Shown here: positions 1-8,263 of the stretch, piece by piece
Layout: every line of letters begins with the position of its first letter
Numbering within the stretch: the first letter of the stretch is position 1
DNA from: Streptomyces sp. LUP47B
Lineage (GTDB): Bacteria > Actinomycetota > Actinomycetes > Streptomycetales > Streptomycetaceae
Reading direction: 5' to 3'
Assembly: GCF_001746295.1 (NCBI RefSeq)
Contig: NZ_MJAH01000027.1
Coordinates: 1 to 49,700, forward strand
Length of the DNA: 49,700 nucleotides
Notes under the pieces: model-generated
What the model saw: the letters and a program-made list of their open reading frames with translations, nothing else
Told to the model about the DNA's origin: nothing
Database searches by the model: none
Program-made: the position numbers and the translations under genes

Positions 1-96
1 GGCGGCGGCATGGGCGGCTGCGGCGGCCGCGGCGGCGGCGCGGCCCCGAGCGGTGCGCCCAGCGGTGCGCCGAGCGCGGCGGCGACGAAGAGCTGA
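1..96 (+). CDS. C-terminal end of a Gly-rich protein (5' end outside window)
   Basis: Frame 1 is open from the first base to a TGA at 94-96 and gives 31 residues made almost entirely of Gly, Ala, Ser and Pro, ending in Ala-Ala-Ala-Thr-Lys-Ser. It contains the short direct repeat Ser-Gly-Ala-Pro. Gly-rich tails of this kind close several Streptomyces membrane or secreted proteins, but nothing here identifies the family. It could be a chance open frame in GC-rich DNA, but it faces the TetR gene tail to tail, which fits a real gene end. Confidence 0.45.
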   Translation, partial: GGGMGGCGGRGGGAAPSGAPSGAPSAAATKS

Positions 97-170
97 CCCC
101 GACGTCGTACGACAGGGGCGGCACTCCCGGTGAACGGGGGTGTCGCCCCTGTGTGTTGCCGGACCGGCCC

Positions 171-797
171 TCAGTCCAGCCAGTGTTCGCGGCCGATGCT
201 GATCAGGCGCATCTGATGCTCCGCCACCTGGCAGACCCGCTCCCGCTCCTCCGGGGAGGCCTCCAGGGCCTCCAGGAACAGTGAGGCCGTGATCAGCATC
301 TGGTCGACGTACAGGTTGGCCAGCATCAGCAGGTCGTCCTCGCTCCAGCCCTCGGACACCGGGTCCTTGGCCAGCTCGTCCTTCACCTCCTGCCCGAACC
401 GGGCGAGTTGCTCCCGGATGGCCTCCCGGACCGGCTGGACCCCGCCATGTCGCTCTCGGGCGATAAAACGGACATGAGCGGGGTACGCGTCTACATGGCC
501 GGCGATCAACTCGATGGCCCGCTTGATCCGTTGGGCGTGGTCGTCGGCCGCGGACACCGTCGTCCGGATCATCGGGTGCAGGCTGCCCAGCGCCTCCTCG
601 ACCAGAGCCGCGCCGAGATCCGCGATGGAGCGGAAGTGCCGGTAGAAGGCGGTCGGGGCGACGCCGACGGCCCGCGTGACCTCGCGCAGGCCGAGGCTGC
701 TCAGGCTCTGTTCCTCCAGCAGGGCCAACGCCGCGTCCAGGAGCGCCTGTCGAGTCTTCTGCTTCTGTACCTGCCGGATGCCGAGGGTGTGACTCAT
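171..797 (-). CDS. TetR family transcriptional regulator
   Basis: This 208-residue protein has the TetR layout. An N-terminal helix-turn-helix (about residues 15-60) includes the typical VGVAPTAFYRHFRSIADL recognition-helix segment, and a helical ligand-binding/dimerisation domain follows. Proteins of this family usually repress a neighbouring divergent gene and release DNA when a small hydrophobic ligand binds. The divergent neighbours are two small membrane proteins (931-1397), and the 133-bp gap carries repeated AACAACTGT elements that are the natural candidate operator. The ligand is unknown. The start at 797 is the first Met before the HTH. Confidence 0.9.
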   Translation of the reverse strand: MSHTLGIRQVQKQKTRQALLDAALALLEEQSLSSLGLREVTRAVGVAPTAFYRHFRSIADLGAALVEEALGSLHPMIRTTVSAADDHAQRIKRAIELIAGHVDAYPAHVRFIARERHGGVQPVREAIREQLARFGQEVKDELAKDPVSEGWSEDDLLMLANLYVDQMLITASLFLEALEASPEERERVCQVAEHQMRLISIGREHWLD

Positions 798-805
798 GTC
801 ATCCA

Positions 806-890
806 GTTAACAACTGTTCTCCGTAATTGGAAAGCCATGTGACACGCTAGACTCTGGAGTCAGTGAACAACTGTAACTACAACTGTTCAC
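806..890. promoter_or_regulatory. Putative TetR operator region with repeated AACAACTGT elements
   Basis: Between the divergent TetR gene and the small membrane gene at 931 lie AACA-AC-TGTT (809-818) and a 28-bp element (863-890) with perfect 7-bp arms GTGAACA/TGTTCAC. Inside the 28-bp element ACAACTGT occurs twice, 12 bp apart (867-874 and 879-886). The first element sits just upstream of the TetR start and the second before the membrane gene, so one repressor could control both directions. The sequence repeats are seen directly; binding by this TetR is inferred. Confidence 0.55.
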
Positions 891-930
891 CCAAACGTAA
901 CGACAGCCATCTCGGAGGGGGATCCGTCCC

Positions 931-1095
931 ATGCTGTTCCTCGTCGCCGCACTCATGCTGCTCGGCATCGTCCTGGGCACCGTCGCCCACGCGCCGCTCA
1001 CCTTCACCGCCGTCGCCGCCGCCGTGATCGCCGTCTGGCTGGGCGTCTTCGCGCTCCGCGAGCGTCACGCCCGCCGCCGCACCCCGTCCCACTGA
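931..1095 (+). CDS. Small hydrophobic membrane protein (54 aa)
   Basis: ATG at 931 follows a strong GGAGGGGG ribosome-binding site (915-920 region) at normal spacing and runs to TGA at 1093-1095. The 54 residues form two hydrophobic stretches (about 1-18 and 21-42) broken by Ala-His-Ala-Pro, followed by a basic tail rich in Arg and His. That suggests a two-helix membrane protein with a positive C-terminus on the cytoplasmic side. It is probably cotranscribed with the DUF4190-type gene 35 bp downstream and controlled by the divergent TetR. I do not recognise a function. Confidence 0.7.
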   Translation: MLFLVAALMLLGIVLGTVAHAPLTFTAVAAAVIAVWLGVFALRERHARRRTPSH

Positions 1096-1130
1096 CCGCC
1101 GTCCCACCGTCCCCAGGAGCACTGATCACC

Positions 1131-1397
1131 ATGCAGCTCACCGCGCAGGGCACCGCCCGCACCGGCGCCCGCGACGCCGACGGCATGGCCGTGGCGTCCT
1201 TCGTCCTCGGCCTCGTCGGCCTTCTCGTCCTCAACGTCTTCCTCGGCCCGATCGCCATCGTCCTGGCCTCGGTCGCCCTGTGGCGCGGCACCGCCCGCCG
1301 CGGCCGTGCCTACCTGGGCCTCGGCCTCGGAGTGGCGGACCTGCTGGTCCTGGTGGCGTTCATGCAGTTCGACAGCACGCCGTCCTGGAGCTTCTGA
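1131..1397 (+). CDS. DUF4190-like small membrane protein
   Basis: This 88-residue protein has a short polar N-terminus and then the pattern MAVASFVLGLVGLLV, a second hydrophobic helix (GPIAIVLASVALW), a basic loop (Arg-Gly-Arg) and a third hydrophobic stretch (GLGLGVADLLVLVAF). The repeated Gly-rich helices separated by a charged turn are typical of DUF4190 proteins in actinobacteria, whose function is unknown. It starts 35 bp after the upstream small membrane gene, so the two probably form one transcription unit under the TetR regulator. Confidence 0.75.
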   Translation: MQLTAQGTARTGARDADGMAVASFVLGLVGLLVLNVFLGPIAIVLASVALWRGTARRGRAYLGLGLGVADLLVLVAFMQFDSTPSWSF

Positions 1398-1463
1398 GCC
1401 CGCCGACACCGGCCGGTCCTGGCCTGAGGGTGCTCGCATGCGACCCGTAGAATCGGCGTCACC

Positions 1464-2633
1464 ATGGCATACCTCGACCACGCCGCGACCACCCCGATGC
1501 TCCCCGAGGCGGTCGAGGCACTCACCGCGCATCTCGGCGCCACCGGCAACGCCTCTTCCCTTCACGCATCCGGCCGCAGGGCCCGCCGCACGGTCGAGGA
1601 ATCCCGCGAGACCCTCGCGGAGGCGCTCGGCGCCCGACCCAGTGAGATCGTCCTCACATCCGGCGGCACGGAGGCCGACAACCTCGCCGTGAAGGGCCTG
1701 TACTGGTCCCGGCGCGACGCGGACCCCGCAAGGACGCGGGTTCTCGCCAGCCCCGTCGAACACCACGCGGTCCTCGACGCCGTCCACTGGCTCGGCGAAC
1801 ACGAGGGCGCCACCGTCGAGTACCTCCCCGTCGACAAGTACGGCCGGGTCCACCCCGACGCCCTGCGCGAGGCGATCGCCCGCGACCCCGACGACGTCGC
1901 CCTCGCCACGGTCATGTGGGCCAACAACGAGATCGGCACGGTCCTGCCGGTCCGCGAACTCGCCGACGTCACCGCGGAGTTCGGCATCCCGCTGCACGCC
2001 GACGCCGTCCAGGCCTTCGGCCAGGTCCCCGTCGACTTCGCCGCCTCCGGCCTCGCCGCGATGACGGTCTCCGGTCACAAGATCGGCGGCCCGTACGGCA
2101 TCGGCGCCCTGGTCCTCGGCCGCGAGTGGACCCCCGTCCCCGTCCTGCACGGCGGTGGCCAGGAGCGCCACGTCCGCTCCGGCACCCTCGACGTCCCCGC
2201 CATCGCCTCCTTCGCGGTGGCCGGCCGCCTCGCCGCCGAGCAGCGCGAGTGGTTCGACGCCGAGATCGGCGCCCTGCGCGACGCCCTGGTCGAGGCGGTC
2301 CGTACGGCGGTCCCGGACGCGATCCTCGGCGGCGACCCGGCACCCGGGGGCCGTCTCCCGGCCAACGCCCACTTCACCTTCCCCGGCTGCGAGGGCGACT
2401 CCCTGCTGCTGCTCCTGGACGCCCAGGGCATCGAGTGCTCCACCGGCTCCGCCTGCACCGCGGGAGTCGCCCAGCCCAGCCACGTCCTGCTGGCCACCGG
2501 CACCGAGCCCGACCTGGCCCGCGGCACGCTCCGCTTCTCCCTCGGCCACACCTCCACCGAGGCGGACGTCGAGGCGGTCGCGAAGGCCATCGGCCCGGCG
2601 GTGGAACGCGCCCGCGCGGCGGGGCTGACGTAG
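1464..2633 (+). CDS. Cysteine desulfurase (NifS/IscS-type, class V aminotransferase fold)
   Basis: This 389-residue PLP enzyme converts L-cysteine to alanine and leaves a persulfide on its active-site Cys for transfer to acceptors. Visible motifs are the N-terminal YLDHAATTP, His100/His101 (SPVEHHAV), the PLP lysine Lys206 in SGHKIGGP, and the catalytic Cys331 in ECSTGSACTAG. Length is normal for the group. A TAGAAT -10-like box (1448-1453) lies 10 bp before the ATG, suggesting a very short leader. In Streptomyces this gene travels with mnmA (here 5139-6263), so it is probably the sulfur donor for tRNA 2-thiouridine; iron-sulfur cluster supply is the alternative. Confidence 0.93.
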   Translation: MAYLDHAATTPMLPEAVEALTAHLGATGNASSLHASGRRARRTVEESRETLAEALGARPSEIVLTSGGTEADNLAVKGLYWSRRDADPARTRVLASPVEHHAVLDAVHWLGEHEGATVEYLPVDKYGRVHPDALREAIARDPDDVALATVMWANNEIGTVLPVRELADVTAEFGIPLHADAVQAFGQVPVDFAASGLAAMTVSGHKIGGPYGIGALVLGREWTPVPVLHGGGQERHVRSGTLDVPAIASFAVAGRLAAEQREWFDAEIGALRDALVEAVRTAVPDAILGGDPAPGGRLPANAHFTFPGCEGDSLLLLLDAQGIECSTGSACTAGVAQPSHVLLATGTEPDLARGTLRFSLGHTSTEADVEAVAKAIGPAVERARAAGLT

Positions 2634-2684
2634 CGCCGCCGAGCAGGACACCCTTTCCGTGGCTGTGGCGCGGTGTGCTGCCGG

Positions 2685-4208
2685 TCAGCTCTCCGTGACC
2701 ATGAGGGAGGCCATCATGCCCTCGTCCTCGTGCTGGAGCAGATGGCAGTGGAGCATGTACATGTACGTGTCGTCGGCGAAGTCGGTGAATTCCATCGCGA
2801 TCACGATCTGGCCGCCGCCGACGACCTCGAACGTGTCGAACCAGCCGAGGTCGACCCCGGTCGGCTTCTCACCGTTGATCGAGACGAGCTGGTAGGGCAC
2901 GTCGTGCAGATGGAACGAGTGCTCCAGCTGGCTGGCGTTGGTGATCGTCCATATCTCCTTCGCGCCCAGCGTGGTGCTGATCATGGTCATGCCGGCCATG
3001 GTGAGCCCGGCGGAGCCGTTGATCTTCATGGTCGCGCCCGTGTTGCTGAGGGTGATGGTGCGCGCCGTGAAGTCGGAGGTGTCGTACCGCTCGATGGTGT
3101 TGAGCGTGCTCGGCAGGTCATCCGGGGTGTCCGTGCCGCCCGCCGTGACGGTGAGGAAGTCGTACGTACCGGAGCCGCCGCGGATCCAGCCCGTCGTGAC
3201 GACGGCCTGGAGCGTGACGTCCTCGCTGACGTCCATGACGAACTCGGCGCGGGCGCCGGCCACCAGACGGATGGTGGTCACCTCGGCCGCCTCCGTCAGA
3301 TAGCCCTGGTCGGTGGCGATCTGGGTCAGCGTGCCGCCGTCGCTGCGCTGGAGGGTGATGATGTCCGACGGTGAGGCGTTGAGCGCGCGGAAGCGGTTGC
3401 GGGTCTTGGTGGCGGCGAAGGCGAGTGTCGTGGCGTCGACGTTCTCGCCGTTCACCAGCAGCGGGAAGCTGAGACCGGAGCTGAGATAGCCGGTCTGGTC
3501 GTACTTGATGTCTCCGGCGCTGTCCACGGCCAGGCACTGGAAGACGAGCGGGATGTCGTCGACGCCGTAGTCGCCGGGCAGTGCGGCGGACGTGTCCGAG
3601 TCGTCCTCGACGATGATCATCCCGGCCAGGCCGTGGGTGGCCTGCTTGGCCGTGGTGCCCAGGGCGTGCGGGTGGTACCAGAGGGTCTTGGCCTCGTCCA
3701 GGACCGTGAAGGTGGGGGACCAGGTCGTGCCGGCGGAGAAGGCGTTCTGCGGGCCGCCGTCCATTTTGGGCGGGACGTGGGCGCCGTGGAAGTGGACGGT
3801 GGTGTCCTCGGTGAGGCTGTTGGTGATGTTCAGCAGCACGGTGTCGCCCTTGGTCCACTTCAGGGTGGGGCCGAGGAACGACTGGTTGTAGCCCGCGGTG
3901 CTGCTGGTGACGCCGCTGAGCACCTCGGCGGTGCCGGTCTGCGCCGCCAGGGTGAAGGTGGTGGTGCCGTCGGAGGTGGTGCCCTCCAGCAGGTCCGGAA
4001 TGGTGAGGGTGCCGTCCGTCGCGGCGGCCGCCTTGCTGCGGGTGCCCTCGGTCAGCAGGGAGAAGGCGGCGCCCGCCGCCCCCACCGCCCCGAGGCCCAC
4101 CCCGGCCATTCCGCCGAGGAACTTCCGCCGGTGCAGACCCTTCTTGTGGCCTCTGCTCTCCTTGGAGTGCTCGGGCTTGGCCCCCAGGCCGTCTGTGGTG
4201 TGTGTCAT
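2685..4208 (-). CDS. Tat-exported three-domain multicopper oxidase
   Basis: This 507-residue protein has a twin-arginine signal (LHRRKFLGG at about 25-33, then a hydrophobic Ala/Gly stretch), so it is likely exported folded with copper. All four copper-binding blocks are present: HFHGAH (His139, His141), WYHPH (His179, His181), HSFHLH (His430, His433, His435) and HCHLLQHEDEGM (His487, Cys488, His489, His493, Met498). The size fits CueO/bilirubin-oxidase/laccase-type oxidases rather than the two-domain Streptomyces laccase. An in-frame TTG at 4298 would add 30 residues, but that extension contains a TTA codon and has no spaced RBS, so ATG 4208 is preferred. The gene is convergent with the cysteine desulfurase. 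The substrate is unknown. Confidence 0.9.
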   Translation of the reverse strand: MTHTTDGLGAKPEHSKESRGHKKGLHRRKFLGGMAGVGLGAVGAAGAAFSLLTEGTRSKAAAATDGTLTIPDLLEGTTSDGTTTFTLAAQTGTAEVLSGVTSSTAGYNQSFLGPTLKWTKGDTVLLNITNSLTEDTTVHFHGAHVPPKMDGGPQNAFSAGTTWSPTFTVLDEAKTLWYHPHALGTTAKQATHGLAGMIIVEDDSDTSAALPGDYGVDDIPLVFQCLAVDSAGDIKYDQTGYLSSGLSFPLLVNGENVDATTLAFAATKTRNRFRALNASPSDIITLQRSDGGTLTQIATDQGYLTEAAEVTTIRLVAGARAEFVMDVSEDVTLQAVVTTGWIRGGSGTYDFLTVTAGGTDTPDDLPSTLNTIERYDTSDFTARTITLSNTGATMKINGSAGLTMAGMTMISTTLGAKEIWTITNASQLEHSFHLHDVPYQLVSINGEKPTGVDLGWFDTFEVVGGGQIVIAMEFTDFADDTYMYMLHCHLLQHEDEGMMASLMVTES

Positions 4209-4412
4209 GGCCGGGGAGCTTCGACGTAAGGGCTGTGTGAGGACTGGGGTGAAGCTGGGTGCGAGCCCGGGAAGCTGTGAGGAAGGGGTTTGGGCCAACT
4301 CCCTTGAAGAAAAGCCAAGTTGACGGTCCGCAGGTCAAGATCGGGGTGCGGGACATGTCGGGCGTGCGGTCTGGACCGAATCTTCATAACCAAGCGGAAT
4401 GTTCGTAGCCGA

Positions 4413-5078
4413 CTAGACGGAGGCCCTCGGCACCTTCCGCACCAGCCGCATGTACCGGTCCCAGTCCCAGTGTTCGCCCGGGTCCGTGTGATCCGTGCCC
4501 GGCACCTCCACATGGCCGATGATGTGCTCGCGGTCGACGGGTATGGCGTACCGCGCGCATATCCCGGCCGTGAGCCGCGCCGACGCCGCGTACATCTCGT
4601 CGGTGAAGTCCTCGGGCCGGTCGACGAATCCCTCGTGCTCGATGCCCACACTGCGTTCGTTGTAGGCGCGGTTGCCGGCGTGGAACGCCACGTCCAGCTC
4701 GCGGATCATCTGTGTGACGTGCCCGTCCTTGCGGACGACGTAGTGCGCGGCCGCGCCGTGCCCCGGATCCTGGAACACCTTCACCGCACTGGCGAAGCTG
4801 CCCTGGGTGACATGGATGATCACCATGTCTATGCCGTAGTCGTCGGGCCGGTCCGCCCGCCGCCAGTTCGCGTCGGAGGCCGCCACCCACTGCGCGCCGC
4901 GGAAGTCGACCGCGCCCTGGACGCGCGGTTTCTCCACCCCGGGCGCCCGCCACCACAGCCGCGCCAACTCGTCGCGGGCCAGCACCGCCGTGCCCACGGC
5001 CGCCGCCGTCCCGCCGATGAGCAGGGCCCGGCGACCGATGCGCCGGTCGCCGTCCGCGGACGCCAGTTTCTCCCCCAT
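4413..5078 (-). CDS. Secreted N-acetylmuramoyl-L-alanine amidase (Amidase_2 type)
   Basis: This 221-residue protein cleaves the amide bond between MurNAc and the peptide stem in peptidoglycan. The N-terminus has GRRALLIGG followed by a hydrophobic Ala-rich run, a probable Tat signal or anchor. The catalytic domain shows zinc-ligand segments of the AmpD/PGRP fold: VIIHVTQGS, GIEHEGF, IIGHVEVPGTDHTDPG and the closing WDWDRYM. ATG 5078 gives the expected signal peptide; the longer open frame upstream overlaps mnmA antisense and is not coding. It is divergent from mnmA with a 60-bp shared promoter gap. Confidence 0.88.
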   Translation of the reverse strand: MGEKLASADGDRRIGRRALLIGGTAAAVGTAVLARDELARLWWRAPGVEKPRVQGAVDFRGAQWVAASDANWRRADRPDDYGIDMVIIHVTQGSFASAVKVFQDPGHGAAAHYVVRKDGHVTQMIRELDVAFHAGNRAYNERSVGIEHEGFVDRPEDFTDEMYAASARLTAGICARYAIPVDREHIIGHVEVPGTDHTDPGEHWDWDRYMRLVRKVPRASV

Positions 5079-5138
5079 GTGATCGTCAACGGATACTCGT
5101 GGGCTTCGGTTCCCGCGCCCCCGTACCCTGGAGGGGTT

Positions 5139-6263
5139 ATGACTGACACCACGCCGCGCCCTCTTCGTGTACTCGCCGCCATGTCCGGAGGAGTCGACTC
5201 CGCCGTCGCCGCCGCCCGTGCCGCCCAAGCCGGCCATGACGTGACCGGCGTCCACCTCGCGCTCTCCGCGAACCCTCAATCGTTCCGCACGGGCGCGCGT
5301 GGCTGTTGCACCATCGAGGACTCGCGCGACGCCCGCCGCGCCGCCGACGTCATCGGCATCCCGTTCTACGTCTGGGACCTCGCCGACCGCTTCCGCGAGG
5401 ACGTCGTCGAGGACTTCGTCGCCGAGTACGAGGCCGGCCGCACCCCCAACCCCTGCCTGCGCTGCAACGAGAAGATCAAGTTCGCCGCCCTGCTCGACAA
5501 GGCGCTCGCGCTGGGCTTCGACGCGGTGTGCACGGGCCACTACGCGAAGGTCGTCACGCTCGCGGACGGCTCCCGGGAGCTGCACCGCGCCTCCGACATG
5601 GCGAAGGACCAGTCGTACGTCCTCGGCGTGCTGGACGACCGGCAGCTCGCCCACGCGATGTTCCCGCTCGGCGACACGGTCACCACCAAGGACGAGATCC
5701 GCGCCGAGGCCGAGCGCCGGGGTCTCGCGGTCGCCAAGAAGCCCGACTCGCACGACATCTGCTTCATCGCCGACGGCGACACCCAGGGCTTCCTCGCCTC
5801 CCGCCTCGGCAGGGCGGAGGGCGACATCGTCGACGAGTCGGGCGCGAAGATCGGCTCCCACGAGGGTGCGTACGGCTTCACCATCGGCCAGCGCAAGGGC
5901 CTCAGGATCGGCACCCCGGCCGCCGACGGCAAGCCGCGCTATGTTCTCGACATCTCACCGGTGAACAACACGGTGACGGTCGGCCCGGCCGCCGCGCTGG
6001 ACGTGAACGCCCTGACCGCCATCAAGCCCCGCTGGTGCGGCGCGGCCCCGACGGGCCCCGGCACCTACACGGCCCAGCTCCGCGCCCACGGCGGCGAGAC
6101 CGAGGTCACCGCGGAACTGGTGGACGGCACCCTGGAGGTCTCCTTCGCCGAGCCGGTCCGCGGAGTGGCCCCCGGCCAGGCGATCGTGCTCTACGACGGC
6201 ACGCGCGTGGTGGGTTCGGCGACGATCGCGTCCACGGTGCGGGTGACGGCGGGCGTGGCCTGA
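5139..6263 (+). CDS. mnmA: tRNA 2-thiouridine(34) synthase MnmA
   Basis: This 374-residue enzyme adenylates and then thiolates U34 of Lys, Glu and Gln tRNAs using persulfide sulfur. Seen: the PP-loop MSGGVDSA (residues 15-22), first catalytic Cys106 in NPCLRCN, GHYAK, and second catalytic Cys208 in SHDICFIADGD, followed by the C-terminal beta domain. The start at 5139 has a very good GGAGGGG ribosome-binding site 4 bp upstream; the frame is open far upstream but lacks MnmA sequence there. The cysteine desulfurase at 1464 is the likely sulfur donor. It is an essential-type housekeeping gene in a normal actinobacterial arrangement. Confidence 0.96.
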   Translation: MTDTTPRPLRVLAAMSGGVDSAVAAARAAQAGHDVTGVHLALSANPQSFRTGARGCCTIEDSRDARRAADVIGIPFYVWDLADRFREDVVEDFVAEYEAGRTPNPCLRCNEKIKFAALLDKALALGFDAVCTGHYAKVVTLADGSRELHRASDMAKDQSYVLGVLDDRQLAHAMFPLGDTVTTKDEIRAEAERRGLAVAKKPDSHDICFIADGDTQGFLASRLGRAEGDIVDESGAKIGSHEGAYGFTIGQRKGLRIGTPAADGKPRYVLDISPVNNTVTVGPAAALDVNALTAIKPRWCGAAPTGPGTYTAQLRAHGGETEVTAELVDGTLEVSFAEPVRGVAPGQAIVLYDGTRVVGSATIASTVRVTAGVA

Positions 6264-6483
6264 GACCCTCGTCGCACGCCAGACCCGGCGGTGTCGCCGT
6301 GTCAGTCGTGCCACGCGCGCGTACCCCCGTGCCGCACGCCTCGGGAGGATCGCCTGTAGGTGCCGGCACGTAGGCAGCGCCGCGGGCTGTGTCCGTGGTC
6401 TCACGCGCGCGTGCCCGCAGGCCCCGAGTCGATGCCGCCCGTACGCGCGGTCGTCACGGGCCCGCGCGCACGGGCACGTCCCG

Positions 6484-6503
6484 CCGCCACCCGCGGGTGG
6501 CGG
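6484..6503. terminator. 20-bp perfect palindrome, likely bidirectional terminator
   Basis: The sequence CCGCCACCCGCGGGTGGCGG is fully self-complementary and lies 3 bp before the stop codon of the convergent hydrolase gene and about 220 bp after mnmA. It has no T-tract, which is common for Streptomyces terminators. The rest of the 243-bp gap (6264-6506) shows no supportable gene. Confidence 0.5.
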
Positions 6504-6506
6504 ATG

Positions 6507-7289
6507 TCAGGTCGCGAAGAACTCCGCCAGGACCGGTCCGAGGGCGGTCGGGTCCACCATGTGGGTCTGGCCCTCCAGGACGCGGTACGAGCCCTTCGGC
6601 GCTGCCTCCGCGACCGACCTGGTGCCCTCGCGCATCCACTCGGGGCTCGCGCCGCCCGCGACCGCCAGCAATGGGACCGTGATCGAGGCCAGCCGGTCCC
6701 GGGGGACCAGACCGCCGGCCATGACCGAGTTGTCGTAGGCGAGTGTCGGGGCGACCGCCTCCATACCGGGCCACATGGGGGACTGGCGGGCGCCCTGGAT
6801 CATCTCCTCGCCCATGCCGGTGAGCCGCAGGAAGAGCTCCACCGCGTCCCCGCGCCGGCCCTCGGCGAGCGCAGCCGTCAGCTTCTCGGTGTACTCGGCG
6901 TTCTGCTCCGCGCCGCCGTCCAGGAAGTCGGCGTACGGCGTCTCGTACACGGCGACCCGGCGCACCGGCAGTCCGCTCGCCGCGGCCTCCAGGACCAGCG
7001 CACCGCCGGACGAGACGCCGCACAGGCACGCCTCGCCGCCCGCCGCCTCGATGAGCGCGGCGAGGTCCTCGACCTCACGGGCCACCGCGTAGGGCGCGGT
7101 GTCGCCGCTCGCGCCGCGGCCCCGGCGGTCGTACACGAGCACGTCGAACCGCTCGGACAGCGGCACGGCCAGGGGCGCGACCGTGCCGCCCGTGGACATC
7201 GCGCCGCTGACGAGGATGACCGCCGGGCCGTTTCCGGTGCGTTCGTACGCGATCGGCGTGCCGTCGCGCGAGAGGGTCTTCTTGTCCAT
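6507..7289 (-). CDS. Alpha/beta hydrolase
   Basis: This 260-residue protein has the alpha/beta-hydrolase fold. It shows the oxyanion strand AVILVSGAMSTGG, the conserved YDRRGRGAS loop, a nucleophile elbow CGVSSGGALV (Ser is the likely catalytic residue), and a C-terminal GQTHMVDP that supplies the His. The acidic residue is probably in the AVAGGASPEWM region. Members of this subgroup hydrolyse esters or similar bonds, but the substrate cannot be read from sequence. It is followed on the same strand by nothing close, and preceded by the DUF427 gene 37 bp upstream, so the two may be cotranscribed. Confidence 0.85.
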   Translation of the reverse strand: MDKKTLSRDGTPIAYERTGNGPAVILVSGAMSTGGTVAPLAVPLSERFDVLVYDRRGRGASGDTAPYAVAREVEDLAALIEAAGGEACLCGVSSGGALVLEAAASGLPVRRVAVYETPYADFLDGGAEQNAEYTEKLTAALAEGRRGDAVELFLRLTGMGEEMIQGARQSPMWPGMEAVAPTLAYDNSVMAGGLVPRDRLASITVPLLAVAGGASPEWMREGTRSVAEAAPKGSYRVLEGQTHMVDPTALGPVLAEFFAT

Positions 7290-7326
7290 GCCTGTGGAGA
7301 CTGCCGCACCGCACGGAAATCATCGG

Positions 7327-7650
7327 TCAGGACACGTCGACCTCGTAGAAACAGAGGTGGTCCTTGATCTCGGCGACGGCGGGCTTCGGCTCGGGATAGA
7401 ACCACACCAGATCGGGCGCGTCCGGCAGGGACCAGTAGGACGCGGTGCCCTTGAAGGGGCAGTAGGTGTGGGTGTCGGAGGGGGTCAGCAGGTCGAGTCG
7501 TACGTCCTCGGCGGGGAGGTAGTACCGCACGGGCGAGCCCGTCTCGCGCAGCACGAGGGGTCGGTCGCTCTCCGCGAGAACCTGGTCGCCGTGCACCACG
7601 CGCACGTGTTGGTCGGCTTGCTCGATGGTGATCGTGTGTCCTTCGGCCAT
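7327..7650 (-). CDS. DUF427 domain protein
   Basis: This 107-residue protein matches the DUF427 family: an N-terminal strand pair (HVRVVHGDQVLAES), then RPLVLRETGSPVRYYLP and the hallmark HTYCPFKGTASYW, followed by a Trp/Tyr-rich end. The family forms a small beta-barrel of unknown function found widely in actinobacteria. It is divergent from the LOG-family gene with 50 bp between the starts, and upstream of the alpha/beta hydrolase on the same strand. Confidence 0.88.
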   Translation of the reverse strand: MAEGHTITIEQADQHVRVVHGDQVLAESDRPLVLRETGSPVRYYLPAEDVRLDLLTPSDTHTYCPFKGTASYWSLPDAPDLVWFYPEPKPAVAEIKDHLCFYEVDVS

Positions 7651-7700
7651 ACCGGGAAAGCGCTCGCGGGCCCCCGGTTCTTCCCGCGTACGGTGACCTC

Positions 7701-8240
7701 ATGCGAATCTGCGTCTTCCTCTCCGCCGCCGACCTCGACGACCGCTACACGCGCCCCGCGCGGGAGTTCGCGAAGCTGCTGGGCAAGGGCGGGCACACCC
7801 TCGTGTGGGGCGGCTCGGACGTGGGCCTCATGAAGGTGGTCGCCGACGGGGTGCAGGAGGCGGGCGGACGGCTCGTCGGGGTCTCCGTGGAGTTCCTGGC
7901 CGCCAAGGTCCGCCCGGGCGTCGACGAGATGGTGATCGCGAAGGACCTCGCCGAGCGGAAGAAACTGCTCCTGGAGAAGGCCGACGCCGTGGTGATCATG
8001 ATGGGCGGCACGGGCACGCTCGACGAGGCGACGGAGATCCTGGAGCTGAAGAAGCACGGGCACACCGAGAAGCCGGTGGTGCTGCTGAACACGGCGGGCT
8101 TCTACGACGGCTTGAAGGAGCAGTTCCGCCGCATGGAGGACGAGGGCTTCCTGCCCCGTCCGCTCACCGACCTGGTGTTCTTCGCGGAGGAGCCGGTGGG
8201 GGCGCTGGCGTACCTGGAGGAGTCGCTCGGTACGCGCTGA
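7701..8240 (+). CDS. LOG family protein (putative nucleotide 5'-monophosphate phosphoribohydrolase)
   Basis: This 179-residue Rossmann-like protein belongs to the LOG/TIGR00730 family, whose studied members release a base from nucleoside monophosphates (cytokinin activation). The N-terminus RICVFLSAAD and the signature MGGTGTLDEATEI fit; the usual PGGxGTxxE has Met in place of the Pro, with Gly-Gly-x-Gly-Thr and the Glu kept. A TACGGT -10-like box (7689-7694) ends 6 bp before the ATG and there is no ribosome-binding site, so the message is probably leaderless. The natural substrate in Streptomyces is not settled. Confidence 0.87.
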   Translation: MRICVFLSAADLDDRYTRPAREFAKLLGKGGHTLVWGGSDVGLMKVVADGVQEAGGRLVGVSVEFLAAKVRPGVDEMVIAKDLAERKKLLLEKADAVVIMMGGTGTLDEATEILELKKHGHTEKPVVLLNTAGFYDGLKEQFRRMEDEGFLPRPLTDLVFFAEEPVGALAYLEESLGTR

Positions 8241-8263
8241 CGCCGTGATGCGAGCATGGCGGC

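Noticed and set aside
4209..4298. 30-residue N-terminal extension of the multicopper oxidase from TTG 4298
   Set aside because: The extension contains a TTA codon, its GGGAG lies directly against the start, and it would push the twin-arginine motif far from the N-terminus. ATG 4208 is more likely.
4320..5138. N-terminal extension of mnmA by an open upstream frame
   Set aside because: The frame overlaps the amidase gene antisense and has no MnmA homology. ATG 5139 has a perfect ribosome-binding site and gives the expected 374 residues.
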